A stretch of 64,000 bases of DNA from an uncultured Eubacteriales bacterium (lineage in GTDB: Bacteria > Bacillota > Clostridia > Oscillospirales > Acutalibacteraceae). The position numbers were made by a program, and so were the translations under genes. The stretch is taken from the NCBI GenBank assembly GCA_934457095.1, contig CAKSHJ010000008.1:1-64000 (forward strand), given 5' to 3'. Of the stretch, positions 51,080-60,519 are shown piece after piece. The stretch's first letter is position 1. Each line of letters begins with the position of its first letter. The notes under the pieces are model-generated. The model did not search any database. It was not told the DNA's origin and was given only the letters and a program-made list of their open reading frames with translations.

Positions 51080-51711
51080 CTAAATAATTTCCATTCTTAA
51101 TTCTTTCACCGGTACGCCGAATGCTCCCGCGTAGCCGTCTTGACCGTTACCCTTTTCATTATCGTACTGCCAGTCATAATTGTTGACCTTGTATTTCACT
51201 TTGCGGTACGGTATGCCGTCCGGTGTAAAATAGTACGCTTCAAGCGCGTCAATTACCTTGTCGTTTCCGGCGTAGCCATATACCAAATCGTTGATGTCGC
51301 AGCCGGACACAAACGGCAGCCAGCCGCCGCCGAGAATATGCACGCGGTATTGAATCGTGCCGACGTTTGTGCGCATTGCTTAATTAACGATTCATACGCC
51401 TTGTCGCTCACATGCCAGTTCCCACCCAGCTCGTCGTTTGCAACCTCAATTGTAATTGCCCGCTGGTCGTTCCACGGGCTGGAGCTTGCCCATGACCGTT
51501 TATTTTCGTCCACCATGCCCGCAATCCGGCCGTCGGAGCCGATACAGTAATTCGCGCTTGCCTGCCGTGCAGGATTGGAGAGCAAATTACAGCAGGCCTC
51601 CACGCTCAAATTTCCCGCCATATGATGGATTGTGATTTTACTGATTTTCTCCGTTCTGTCATTGCAATTCGGGCTCTCTTTTTTGTAACAAATCCATTCG
51701 CTCAATCCCAT
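51080..51711 (-). pseudogene. Endolysin (N-acetylmuramoyl-L-alanine amidase) with internal deletion
   Basis: The N-terminal frame from 51711 has an amidase_2 domain: first zinc His in TIHHMAGN, NYCIGSDGRIAG, AITIEVAND. After SLIKQCAQ it goes out of frame. The C-terminal domain of such endolysins (VGTIQYRVHILGGGWLPFV and after) is intact in another frame, ending at 51080. The joint lies near 51365. The part with the last zinc ligands (His and Cys) is missing, so the enzyme should be inactive. The lesion is a deletion of perhaps 50-80 codons plus a frameshift. Confidence 0.85.
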
Positions 51712-51722
51712 AGAAAATCCTC

Positions 51723-51821
51723 CTATTCTTCACCTTTGTTATTGATCAATTCTTCGTTTGCTTGCGCCGGAATTTGCTCCGGGTCTGTAATCAATTCTGC
51801 GGGTGTGAAATTTTTATCCAT
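51723..51821 (-). CDS. Small acidic phage protein of 32 residues
   Basis: An open frame from ATG to TAG, MDKNFTPAELITDPEQIPAQ and on, between the tail protein and endolysin genes, starting four bases before the end of the tail gene region. No family is recognised; short genes of this kind are common before lysis cassettes. Confidence 0.55.
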   Translation of the reverse strand: MDKNFTPAELITDPEQIPAQANEELINNKGEE

Positions 51822-51825
51822 TCCG

Positions 51826-53442
51826 TCACCTCCTCTCGCTAAGTTGTTGCAGCTTGTCTGTGCTCATAAGCGGCAGTTGCCGCAGGTCTTGCATTTCGCG
51901 ACTGACAAAGCTGTTGCCGCCCAACTTTGTGTAGGTTGTGTAAAGCTCCTCCAAGGCCAGCAGCAAATATTTTGAGATGTAGCCGTCTCTCATGCACTGC
52001 GAATGCGCTTTACTAATGCGGTCTCGTGCGATTGCAAGCAAGGATTGTTTCATCAGCTCATTGTCCGCGGTGTTTTTTGCAACATATTCCTCTAACGAGT
52101 TGCGCAACGATTTGATTTCCCCGTGCAGATTGCTTCCTGCCTCGGTCACCGCCGTGCTGATTGCTTCTTTTTTTGTGGTTCTGAAGTCATAATCCTTGCT
52201 ATCTGTCCACGACAAGGTAACAGCGTTGCCGGTATTCACCGTGCCGGGAGACGCGCTCGGATCGGACGGCGCGGTAGGGCGTATATTTTTGCGGTAACTG
52301 CCCACATAGGTGTTTTGGTCGGTCAATACGCCGTCCGTACCAACACCTACAACATTAAACCGAAACCACTTTCCGCGCCATGCGTCCGAAGCGTCAACAA
52401 GCACCCACCGCTGGTCGGTGTATTGCTTGCGGTCATACACTACAACGCTCCCCGTTTTGAGCACTTGGCCGAGACAATAATTTTGGTTAAAAAAAGGTAC
52501 TATGTAGTAGGATTTATCGGACAAACCGGTAGCCACTAACACAAAACGCTGATTCGCCGCCCCACTCCTCTGATAGATCCCGATCGTGCGTCCGTTGTAC
52601 GCCTCCGAATTTGGCACCGTCAACACATGGGCTGTAGAATCATTCGCGTGGAAGTAATATGTATTTGTTTCCCCCGGAACACTCTCAAGACTCCAGCGTT
52701 GTGCAGGCGAGCCGTTATACTTGTAAGCATTTACCGATTGCGCATCTTGGAATAAGCAGTCGTTTACGTCAAGACACTTGCCGTTTGCAACATTTTTAAT
52801 ATAGTACATGGGGTGCCTTGTCAACCCGTTCCATGTGTAGGAACCTCGGTTTACTGAGGATGTAACAGACCCGATACGTGTTGACCCCTGGTAATTGCCG
52901 TTCCATGTATCGCTTTCCTGCGTGTAGATGTCGTACCTTGATATTCCCTTTGTACCAAGCCCAAATGCACTCCAGTCTATGCGCGTGGTTTCAAACCATG
53001 CATCCACTTTGGGGGCCGGCACCGTAACGGACACGCTACCCCGAGATGGGGCAACATACCCGGAACCGTATGAAAACGTCACCTCTACACCGTTACCCCA
53101 CGCGCCGGAATTGGGATAAACGCAAAAACCGGCTCTTAAGGTACCGGCATCGTAATTGCCGGTGTCTACCGTAAAACTGTTCCAGTACCACTTCTCCGCC
53201 CATTGCGTTTCGCTGTTGGATTTGCATTGCACGTCCGCCCCTTGTACCCATTTTCCGGCGGTATCATACCAGCCCCAGCTGACATTGACGCCATATCCCC
53301 ACCAACTTGAACCTGTTAACGCTTTCAGAACAAGTGCAAACGACACGGTTATTTTCGTGCCGTCTCTTATAACGGCGTCCTCGTGTACATCTATGCTAAT
53401 AACCGGGCTGTTGCCCATAGAAGTTGTGGCCTTATAACCCAT
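51826..53442 (-). CDS. Phage tail or receptor-binding protein with ricin-type lectin domain
   Basis: 538 residues. The N-terminal 160 residues are beta-rich. Residues about 215-350 form a ricin B-type beta-trefoil with three QxW-type repeats (QRWSLE, QRFVLV, QRWVLV), known to bind sugars. The C-terminal part after a fibronectin-like TLSWTDSKDYDF region is helical. It is the most likely host-surface binding protein of the phage. It lies between the short tail-fibre gene and the lysis genes. Confidence 0.8.
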   Translation of the reverse strand: MGYKATTSMGNSPVISIDVHEDAVIRDGTKITVSFALVLKALTGSSWWGYGVNVSWGWYDTAGKWVQGADVQCKSNSETQWAEKWYWNSFTVDTGNYDAGTLRAGFCVYPNSGAWGNGVEVTFSYGSGYVAPSRGSVSVTVPAPKVDAWFETTRIDWSAFGLGTKGISRYDIYTQESDTWNGNYQGSTRIGSVTSSVNRGSYTWNGLTRHPMYYIKNVANGKCLDVNDCLFQDAQSVNAYKYNGSPAQRWSLESVPGETNTYYFHANDSTAHVLTVPNSEAYNGRTIGIYQRSGAANQRFVLVATGLSDKSYYIVPFFNQNYCLGQVLKTGSVVVYDRKQYTDQRWVLVDASDAWRGKWFRFNVVGVGTDGVLTDQNTYVGSYRKNIRPTAPSDPSASPGTVNTGNAVTLSWTDSKDYDFRTTKKEAISTAVTEAGSNLHGEIKSLRNSLEEYVAKNTADNELMKQSLLAIARDRISKAHSQCMRDGYISKYLLLALEELYTTYTKLGGNSFVSREMQDLRQLPLMSTDKLQQLSERR

Positions 53443-53454
53443 GAGCGCCCCTCC

Positions 53455-53916
53455 TTAAGTAATCGGTTTCAGCCATATTTTTCCCGGTTGTACGGTCGGC
53501 TGCGTAGCGGAAACAATAAACAGTTCGCCGCTTATATTTTTTGCCGGTGGCGTTTGCAGCAGCTTACCCTCGGCATCAAGTCCGGCGATTCCACCCGGCT
53601 GATTCATTCGGGTAGCATCTAACGCGCCTACATCGCTTGCAGACAGGGTAATATTTTCCGACAATACTTTACCGTTTACGGTTCGACTGACCGGTACAGC
53701 GCCTACATCGGCGGCATTGGGCATTTGCACAAGCTTTCCGTCTGCATCAAGCCCTGCAATACCACCGGCAGCTCCGATTTCGTCTTTTCCCAGCTTCGAT
53801 GCAGTCAGTTCTTGTATTTTACCGTCCAAAATGTCCGAGTTCTCGTTGTGGTCTTGAATGTTGTAAAAGTCCTCCGGCTTTGGCTTTTTCAGCTGTAAAT
53901 TTGGTGTGTTATCCAT
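53455..53916 (-). CDS. Phage tail fibre-like protein
   Basis: 153 residues with two internal repeats of GGIAGLDADGKL/GGIAGLDAEGKL and a phrase ASDVGAL as in tail fibre shafts. The N-terminus TPNLQLKKPKPEDFYNIQDH is typical of fibres attached to baseplates. It overlaps the baseplate gene by eight bases. Short for a fibre; it may form the base of the lectin protein. Confidence 0.8.
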   Translation of the reverse strand: MDNTPNLQLKKPKPEDFYNIQDHNENSDILDGKIQELTASKLGKDEIGAAGGIAGLDADGKLVQMPNAADVGAVPVSRTVNGKVLSENITLSASDVGALDATRMNQPGGIAGLDAEGKLLQTPPAKNISGELFIVSATQPTVQPGKIWLKPIT

Positions 53917-54997
53917 TCTGTAGCACCTCGTCTCTCAATTGTCCGTGCGTATAATCCGACAGCTCCTTGTGTGTATAGCCGCTGAGCGTACTGTGCTTGT
54001 TATATAGTAAGTCAACCGCTATCACCATATTGGCCGGAACCACGCGATTAAGCAGCGCAGATTCAATTTGACTGATGCGCACAACAATATTTTCCTGCTC
54101 CGCCCAATGCGCGCTAAGCTCCGAAAAATATCGGTCAATTGCCTGCTCGGCGTAGGTTTTCAGCGCATCCCAACTCCAACCGGATTCATATGTGATTTGG
54201 GTTGTAACTTGAATCGGCGTTTCTTCTACCCCCTGCACCGTCACCACATGTCCGATTGGCGCGATACCAAGCCCCTCTCCTTGATTTTGCACCGGGTCTA
54301 CTGCGGTTTGTACTTGCGTTACCAAAGTTGACGACGGTTTTTTATTTTCACTGTCCGTCAGTACAATTTTGACCGTACCGCCGCCGTTCCAAACCGGGTA
54401 AATTTTTATTGCGCCCACACCGGGCATCGCTTCAATTTTTTCGCGATAGTCACGCCGGTTTCCACCAAACGCCTGACTGTTCAGACTGTCGAAATACCGT
54501 TACCGAAAAGCTTCCGTGTCCTCCTCGTCCTCACCGGGAATTAAAATTTCCGTAATTCGTGCATCGGTCAAACCCGCTATATATTCTATCGGTATCAGTT
54601 TTCCCATATAACTATTGGGCTTAACCCCCGCCAACTCACACTCCAGCTTACATACCCCCGGACTGATACGCTCTATTACAATATAATTGAGTTCTTCCAA
54701 AGAAAAGCGCGAGCCTATCTCCACATCAAGGTTAAATTCGCCCTTTACAATCGCTTTGGTTGCCGCATACGGTTTTAATCCTCGCTCAGCTGCTCTCCGC
54801 ATTAAATATTCGCGGGTGGCCGTGTCTGCGTACGCCTCGCTTATCATAATATCCATATTAATATATGCGTTCTGCAGTTCGTTTGCCGCCGGCGCAAGCG
54901 CGTCATAAATAATAGAACCCTCTCGCTTGTCCAGTGTATTTGGTATGCGGTCTAACATACGCTTTAGTATCAATTCAAAAGTCATTGCCTCATACAT
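53909..54997 (-). pseudogene. Baseplate J/XkdT-like gene with in-frame TAA
   Basis: From ATG 54997 the frame reads 165 codons of baseplate J-like sequence (MLDRIPNTLDKREGSIIYDA; AYADTATREYLMRRAAERG). A TAA at 54500-54502 follows EAFR. The same frame continues with RYFDSLNSQAFGGNRRDY and another 195 codons to 53909. In related proteins the codon is usually Gln (CAA), so a single C-to-T change explains it. The C-terminal half may start at an internal ATG, but a full J protein cannot be made. Confidence 0.88.
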
Positions 54998-55803
54998 TAA
55001 AACGCCACCTCCTTACTCACAGATATCACACCATGCAATGTTTCCGCATCAAAGGTCACAGTCAGAATACCCTTGCCCTGCGTAATATTAAAATTGCTGA
55101 CGCTCTCAATGCGGTCGTCTTGCAACAACGCCTCTTGAATGCGCCGAGGCAACTCGGCGGTCACAAACGGAGCGGGCTTGCCAAAAAGGCTCTGCAATTC
55201 GCTTCCATACGCCCAGCTGTAAATAACCCATGCAAAGCGCTCTGTATTTAGAATAAGATAGATTGCCTGTTCCACGGCCTCCCGGCCGTCACAATATCCC
55301 ATTATGGTTTGCTCCGCCGCATTCAGTTTGTAAGTTCTACCCGGTTGTATTGCTGCCTCCCAATCGGCGGTCAATTGCTCTCCGGTATTCGCGATCTCTC
55401 CGCAATTCAAGCGGAAATCTGCAGCAATCATACGCACAAGCTGTCCTGCGGTCTTATTGGTATAAATATACGAATCCTTATTTTTCAAATATCGAAGCTG
55501 GTCGTATGCCGTAATGTCATAAGCGCCCTCTTTGCCTCGTTTTTGCGTAAAAATAAATCCGTAAAAAAGGTTCACGCCATCTACCGTTAAGCGTACAGCG
55601 TTACCCTCTGCAAATTTCACCTTATCATCGGCGCGCATGCTGAATTGCAGCTGCCCCGGTGAACCTTTCCACTCTGTTGTCCAGCTGATATTGTTCAACA
55701 CAACCGGCTCATACACCGTGTTTCCGTTTTGAATATACAATTTTACCTGTACATCTCCGGCATTTTGTTTTTGCACCTTGCTGTAATTGACCGTAGCGCT
55801 CAA
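54997..55803 (-). CDS. Fusion of XkdQ-like tail hub and XkdS-like wedge proteins
   Basis: 268 residues in one frame. Residues 1-125 match the start of XkdQ/gpD-type proteins (ISWTTEWKGSPGQLQFSM; YDQLRYLKNKDSYIYTNKTA). From about residue 135, TYKLNAAEQTIMGYCDGREA and the rest match an entire XkdS/DUF2634 protein. The remaining two thirds of XkdQ and the usual XkdR gene are gone. The join is probably an in-frame deletion; whether the product works is doubtful. Confidence 0.8.
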   Translation of the reverse strand: MSATVNYSKVQKQNAGDVQVKLYIQNGNTVYEPVVLNNISWTTEWKGSPGQLQFSMRADDKVKFAEGNAVRLTVDGVNLFYGFIFTQKRGKEGAYDITAYDQLRYLKNKDSYIYTNKTAGQLVRMIAADFRLNCGEIANTGEQLTADWEAAIQPGRTYKLNAAEQTIMGYCDGREAVEQAIYLILNTERFAWVIYSWAYGSELQSLFGKPAPFVTAELPRRIQEALLQDDRIESVSNFNITQGKGILTVTFDAETLHGVISVSKEVAF

Positions 55804-55815
55804 ATAACCACCCCT

Positions 55816-56496
55816 TTACGGTATATTTAATACTGTGCCGGGAAAAATCCAATGCCCGGTACTGGAGCTTCCAAGCCCCCTGCTCCGTGCCGTTGCTTCA
55901 ATCGTGTTTGCATTGAGATTGTAAATTTCCCGCCAGCGCGTACCATTGCCCAAACAACGCCGGGCAATATCCCACAGCGTATCACCGGAAACCACCGTAT
56001 AATTGCGGTAAGAGGGTTCTCCGGCTCTTGCTGCGGACACGGCAGCTTTTTTGTTTTCCAGTATTTCTATGACCTTTAATGCATAGTCGCGGTATTGTTT
56101 GAGCGTAACAGACACCGTAATATCAAAGCCGTTTTTCACATTCTCCTGCACATCGTACTTTTCCAGCGACACTTTGATATTGGTATCATGCAGCGGTACA
56201 CCGCTCGGCAGCACCCGCGACACAATAAATTGGAACGGTTTCCGGCTTGTCATTCGTTTTTCAAGTTCCTGCAAATAATACTGCGCCCGCCGAAACCCGT
56301 TCGGGTAATATGCAAACGGATATTGTATTTGCGGCAGCAATACTTCAAAGCTGAGTTCTGTTAAACCGGGGGTTTTTAGTATGTTAATCTCCCCGTCGTT
56401 AATCAAGGTCAGCGTTTCATTATTACCGGCGATTTTCATACTGATTTTTTCCGGCGGCACAGGTAATTCCATATCGCCCAAATAGATATGATACAT
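55816..56496 (-). CDS. XkdP-like LysM tail protein
   Basis: 226 residues. The N-terminal 140 residues are typical of XkdP (LPVPPEKISMKIAGNNETLT; FRRAQYYLQELEKRM), followed by a LysM domain (YTVVSGDTLWDIARRCLGNG). It is a baseplate component between tape measure and hub in contractile phages and is intact here. Overlaps the tape measure stop by one base. Confidence 0.9.
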   Translation of the reverse strand: MYHIYLGDMELPVPPEKISMKIAGNNETLTLINDGEINILKTPGLTELSFEVLLPQIQYPFAYYPNGFRRAQYYLQELEKRMTSRKPFQFIVSRVLPSGVPLHDTNIKVSLEKYDVQENVKNGFDITVSVTLKQYRDYALKVIEILENKKAAVSAARAGEPSYRNYTVVSGDTLWDIARRCLGNGTRWREIYNLNANTIEATARSRGLGSSSTGHWIFPGTVLNIP

Positions 56497-58056
56497 CAGT
56501 GTACCCCCTCTGCCGTAGAAACCATAACCTCATGCAGCCTTGTTTCCAAATGGTCTACGATTCCGTCTATATCCATTTCGGAGTTAATGCTATTGTGGTT
56601 TGTCATATCAATTTTAATTTCCGCCGTAGTAAAGCGGTTAATGACCTCCTGCTCGGCTAAATCACGCAAATACCGTAAATCCTCCTGTGTGATATCCAAA
56701 CTGTCCTTAATATCTTTTGTGTTGTCGGCAGTGTCGCATAAGTATTTCTGAACTGCGTCCTCGTTGCCGTATGTTTCAGTTCTCGCCACTTCATCTTGCG
56801 CGGCCTTGATTTCCGCCTCTCTCGCCCAGTATTCGCTTTCTGCCATAGCCTTCCAAGCCTCAATCTCATTCCAGCGATTTTCAGACGCACGGGCTAATTC
56901 ATTTTCATAATCTGAGTATTTGGCTTCCCTCACGGCTTTTTCATGGTCATTTTCAAGCTGTGCGGTCGTTCCAAAAGTCACATGCTCAAGAAACTCTATG
57001 CTTACTCCGGGAATGTAATTTAGAGCAGCAATAAATTTGTTAATAATATCAATAGCGCCGTTGCACATATTCTCGATAATTTTTAAGGTTCCGGCCTTCA
57101 TATCACCGCAAATATTTTGTATCTGCATACCAACCCACATTGTGTTTTTAACAAGATTATCCCAGCAGTCCAAAATCCAATAAACGCCGGTCATAACCCC
57201 GATTTTCACGCTGTTCCATGAGTGGAGCAACCATTGACATAAAATAAGCCATGCAACTTTGAGGCTGCCGCATTGCGGAAAGCTGTCCGGCTTTCGCCAG
57301 CTCTCTAATCTTCCCAATAGGCTCGCCCATATAATCAGCAATAGATTGAATAATTGTAGGCGCTTGATCAAATACAGAATTTAACTCCTCACCGCGCAGC
57401 ACGCCGGAACCCATAGCCTGCGTTAATTGCAGCAAAGCTGCTGCTTGCCCCTCGGGCGTTGTACCGGCAATCGTAAACTGCTTGTTTATTAACTCCGCAA
57501 ACTGTATCAGTTCATCGTTGCTGTTAAACGCATCTTTCGCCATAATACCCATTTTAGAAACGGCATTGGCGGTTTCCAAATAGGAAGCTCTTGAAGCCTG
57601 CGCGGAAGCCATAATTTTGTTTTGCAACTCCGCCGTGGTCTGCAAGCCGTCATTCATTAAGTCCAATCGCGCCTTAGTGGTCGTCATAGTATCCGCTAAA
57701 TTTATAATGCCTTTTGCCGTTTTCAAACCTGCATATGCTGACACTATGCGAGTAACTTTTTTTGCGAGATTATCTGCGGCATTGCCGCCACTATTTAGGC
57801 TTTGATTATATTTGTTCTGTGCGTTCCTTGCGCGCCTTGTGTTGCGGTCCGCATTCCCGATTTCCGCCGCGGCATTGCTGATATATGCTTTTGCGTTTTG
57901 CAAAGCTTTCGTGTCTATGCCTATTTTTACATTTTTTCCGGCCGCTTTCTGCATATTTTCAAATTGTGTGACGATAACGCTCATTGCATGCTGCATATTT
58001 TTCAGCGGCCTTGTTACTGCGTCATGTAGCCGGATAGATGATTGTATCGTAGCCAT
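56496..58056 (-). pseudogene. Tape measure protein gene with internal deletion and frameshift
   Basis: The N-terminal part (57157-58056, start at ATG after GAGGGGG) carries the TMP N-terminal domain (LQTTAELQNKIMASAQASRA; GVLRGEELNSVFDQAPTIIQ) and goes out of frame after AKAGQLSA. The C-terminal part in another frame (KIGVMTGVYWILDCWDNLVK; IPGVSIEFLEHVTFGTTAQ) runs to 56496. Together only about 520 codons remain. The join lies around 57240-57280. The tail length ruler is therefore broken. Confidence 0.85.
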
Positions 58057-58127
58057 ATACTGCCCCCTCTCTGTAAAACGGCATAAAAAAAGCACTGTAC
58101 ACTTGTACAATGCTTTTTTGCATTTGG

Positions 58128-58334
58128 TTATGCGGTTTTAATGTACAGCAGACGGAATGTTTCTCTGCCCTTTGGCGTGCTTACACGAATAATCTCTCCG
58201 TGCTCTGTTACCATATTTAAACACACATGCAAATTTTTCTGTAAATCAACTGCGTTTATATCAGATGCGTTTACCCCATACATTCCTCTGTCTGTGGCTT
58301 GTTTTGGGCTATTTCCCCCTGTATGCTTTTTCAA
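58128..58334 (-). CDS. Small protein overlapping the lipoprotein gene end
   Basis: A 68-codon frame from TTG, or about 50 from an internal ATG near AGAGGA. The sequence after it (NASDINAVDLQKNLHV; VSTPKGRETFRLLYIK) looks like real coding. It begins within the lipoprotein gene, suggesting coupling. Function unknown. Confidence 0.5.
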   Translation of the reverse strand: MKKHTGGNSPKQATDRGMYGVNASDINAVDLQKNLHVCLNMVTEHGEIIRVSTPKGRETFRLLYIKTA

Positions 58335-59277
58335 GTTTTATTTCATGTTTTGTATGCAAACCCCGGTTGATATAGTCTGAAACAAACCATTTCGATCGAT
58401 TATCGCTTTGGCTCAATGGCGCAACCCCAATTCTAATTGAATAGTAATCGTACAAACCACCATAGTAATCCTTGGAGCTGCTACGGATAGTTTCATCTTG
58501 CATGCGCGCCCACATGTTAAACTGACGAATCATTGTATCCGCGTAATCCAACGCCACTTCTGGCTTAGTTGCATCGCTTAAAATAGCCATAAATACAATT
58601 TCCCTCTTATCATCATCAACATTGATATAAACATCTTTTACATAGGAATATCCCACTAACAGCGAATTTTCTTTCGTTTCAGAGATGCACCGATTCCAGT
58701 CAACGAAAAAAAAACTTTTTGAACCAATAGTTGTAGAATCTACACCGCTTGACGTTGCCGGAGTAGCGGTTGCGCTGCTTGTTGCTGATGAAACACTTAC
58801 ATTCTCTTCTGTTTTACGCTCCACCATATAGGTTAACACCACCGTGTCGTTATCTTCGTCTGTTTTCAGCGTAATTGTACAAGTTTCCCCGCTCGATAGT
58901 TTTGCAGACCAAGTGTTGCCTCTATATTCGGTCATTTTTCCGCTACCATACATTTTTGACAGCGAACTAAACGCAACATCATAGTATCTGCTCTGCTGTT
59001 TTTGGTACAAAACTTGGTCAATCTGTCCGGAATCGTTAAAACTATACTGCACATCATCAAAAATCAACATACCAATTGCGTTTTTGTATTTTCTTTTAAA
59101 TTTATAATCATCCTCTCGTGTCGTCCATTTTAGCGTGTCACTATGGGGCAAGAACTCCCCAAGTATAATATCACCATTAGACAACACCATCGCTGTCTGC
59201 TCGCCGGTATCACCGCACCCCACAAACACAATGCTGCACATCAATGTTGCCACCAATAACGCAATAATCTTTTTCAT
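58309..59277 (-). CDS. Prophage-borne lipoprotein, likely moron gene
   Basis: 322 residues from the ATG after GGGGAAG; an upstream in-frame extension lacks a ribosome site. Lipoprotein signal peptide MKKIIALLVATLMCSIVFVG with the modified Cys at 21. The mature part has a small beta domain, a Ser/Ala/Thr-rich linker near residues 165-185 (SSATSSATATPATSS), and a C-terminal beta domain. It sits between the tail chaperone and tape measure genes, where no structural gene is expected, and has its own promoter. I infer expression from the lysogen, perhaps changing the host surface. Confidence 0.8.
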   Translation of the reverse strand: MKKIIALLVATLMCSIVFVGCGDTGEQTAMVLSNGDIILGEFLPHSDTLKWTTREDDYKFKRKYKNAIGMLIFDDVQYSFNDSGQIDQVLYQKQQSRYYDVAFSSLSKMYGSGKMTEYRGNTWSAKLSSGETCTITLKTDEDNDTVVLTYMVERKTEENVSVSSATSSATATPATSSGVDSTTIGSKSFFFVDWNRCISETKENSLLVGYSYVKDVYINVDDDKREIVFMAILSDATKPEVALDYADTMIRQFNMWARMQDETIRSSSKDYYGGLYDYYSIRIGVAPLSQSDNRSKWFVSDYINRGLHTKHEIKLEKAYRGK

Positions 59278-59310
59278 TTTTTCTTCCCCAATCATACGTA
59301 ATATAGCAAT

Positions 59311-59339
59311 ATTATAGCATAATTTGGAAAAAAAGACAA
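59311..59339 (-). promoter_or_regulatory. Promoter of the lipoprotein moron gene
   Basis: Minus strand TTGTCT (59334-59339), 17-base spacer, TATAAT (59311-59316). Confidence 0.72.
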
Positions 59340-59360
59340 GAAAAAAGTAATATCTACATT

Positions 59361-59908
59361 TTAATCCCCTCCTAACAGTACCGACAAAGGCACTTCGCTT
59401 TCTTTTTTCGGCGTATACCCGTTCCATTCACAGTGTTTTTCAAAAACCGCGAACAATTTCCGCAGAGTCATGTCAAAAAATTCACACTCCGAGTAACCAA
59501 GCAGTACTCTCGCCCGGTAATACCACAAATCAATGTCAACGGTTACTCGGTCGCTGTGTTTTTTTCGCTGTCACCCTCCGCGCCGTCCGGTAATGCAGCG
59601 TATATAGCACGACTCACCTTTTCAGTGATTTCCGGAATATCTTTCAGTGAGAAGCTGTCGCCAACATCTTCTGCGGTATAACATTCCCATTTTTCGGCAG
59701 CAGTCTTGTTGTGTCGTCTAACTGCGCTGTTAATGAGCATTGTCAGCACTTCCAGTGCGGTTTTTACATCACTCAAATTGTTCAGCGTATGTTCCATGTC
59801 GCCATATACGCCCTGTAACTCTGCAATCACGGCCATTGTGAATTTTAATTCAAATTCCTTTCCGTCAAATGAGAGCAGTACCGGTTCTTCAATTACATTA
59901 CATTTCAT
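59361..59908 (-). CDS. Tail assembly chaperone GT form, made by programmed -1 frameshift
   Basis: The 121-codon chaperone frame contains the slippery heptamer A-AAA-AAC (59558-59564), six codons before its stop. After a -1 shift the frame stays open for about 66 codons (HSDRVTVDIDLWYYRARVLL and on) to TAA at 59361-59363. Long-tailed phages make G and GT proteins in this way to assemble the tail around the tape measure. The extension ends in GGAGGGG, a ribosome site for a following gene. Confidence 0.85.
59543..59908 (-). CDS. Tail assembly chaperone, G form
   Basis: 121 residues. The sequence (LLSFDGKEFELKFTMAVIAE; LTMLINSAVRRHNKTAAEKW) fits the small chaperone before the tape measure gene in siphophage and myophage tail modules. 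It ends just past the slippery site. It binds the tape measure during tail building and is absent from the virion. Confidence 0.87.
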   Translation of the reverse strand: MKCNVIEEPVLLSFDGKEFELKFTMAVIAELQGVYGDMEHTLNNLSDVKTALEVLTMLINSAVRRHNKTAAEKWECYTAEDVGDSFSLKDIPEITEKVSRAIYAALPDGAEGDSEKNTATE

Positions 59909-59923
59909 TGCTATCCCCCACTT

Positions 59924-60517
59924 TTATTTCTCCACGGCTTTCTTTGCCTGCGCTGATTGCGCCTCAGCTACTTTGCCCTTGATGAATGCAATCGCCTCTG
60001 CTTCCGTGGCAAATCGGTCTGTTTTTTTCCAATCTCCGGTGCCGTCGCAAGTACCCTTGCCGGTAATACTCGGCGTGCCCCATGTAATGCTTTCCCCTTT
60101 TGTGGTGCATTTTTCAGACGGCAATGTGAATTTTACTTTCGGCAGCCATACCGCGAAATAAGTCGTCACATTTTTTACCATTTCACCTTTTACAAAGCCG
60201 AACCCCACATAATTAGAAACATCATTAATGTTAGCGGCAATATGCTCGCCGTCTCCGGTCACCTTTTGTCCGAATAGTATTTCATAAGCTTTCACCGGCA
60301 TGGTCGTTGTGTTCAGTGTCACATCAATGTCTTTAAACTCCTTTACATACTCGCACAGCGCATTATCTCCATAAAGAGAACCCTCGTTAAAATTCGGAGA
60401 AACGTCAATTTCAATCATTTCTCCCAGCTTCAGCAATTCGCCATAAGTGGCCTCCGCGCCCTCCGGCTCTGCTTTAATCGTTGCTGCATATGGGTGTGTA
60501 ACTTTATATTGTGCCAT
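59924..60517 (-). CDS. Major tail tube protein (phi13-like)
   Basis: 197 residues with an N-terminal YKVTHPYAATIKAEPEGAEA and central SNYVGFGFVKG, as in phi13-family major tail proteins, and an Ala/Lys-rich C-terminus. It would form the tail tube. No sheath gene is adjacent. Confidence 0.85.
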   Translation of the reverse strand: MAQYKVTHPYAATIKAEPEGAEATYGELLKLGEMIEIDVSPNFNEGSLYGDNALCEYVKEFKDIDVTLNTTTMPVKAYEILFGQKVTGDGEHIAANINDVSNYVGFGFVKGEMVKNVTTYFAVWLPKVKFTLPSEKCTTKGESITWGTPSITGKGTCDGTGDWKKTDRFATEAEAIAFIKGKVAEAQSAQAKKAVEK

Positions 60518-60519
60518 AC

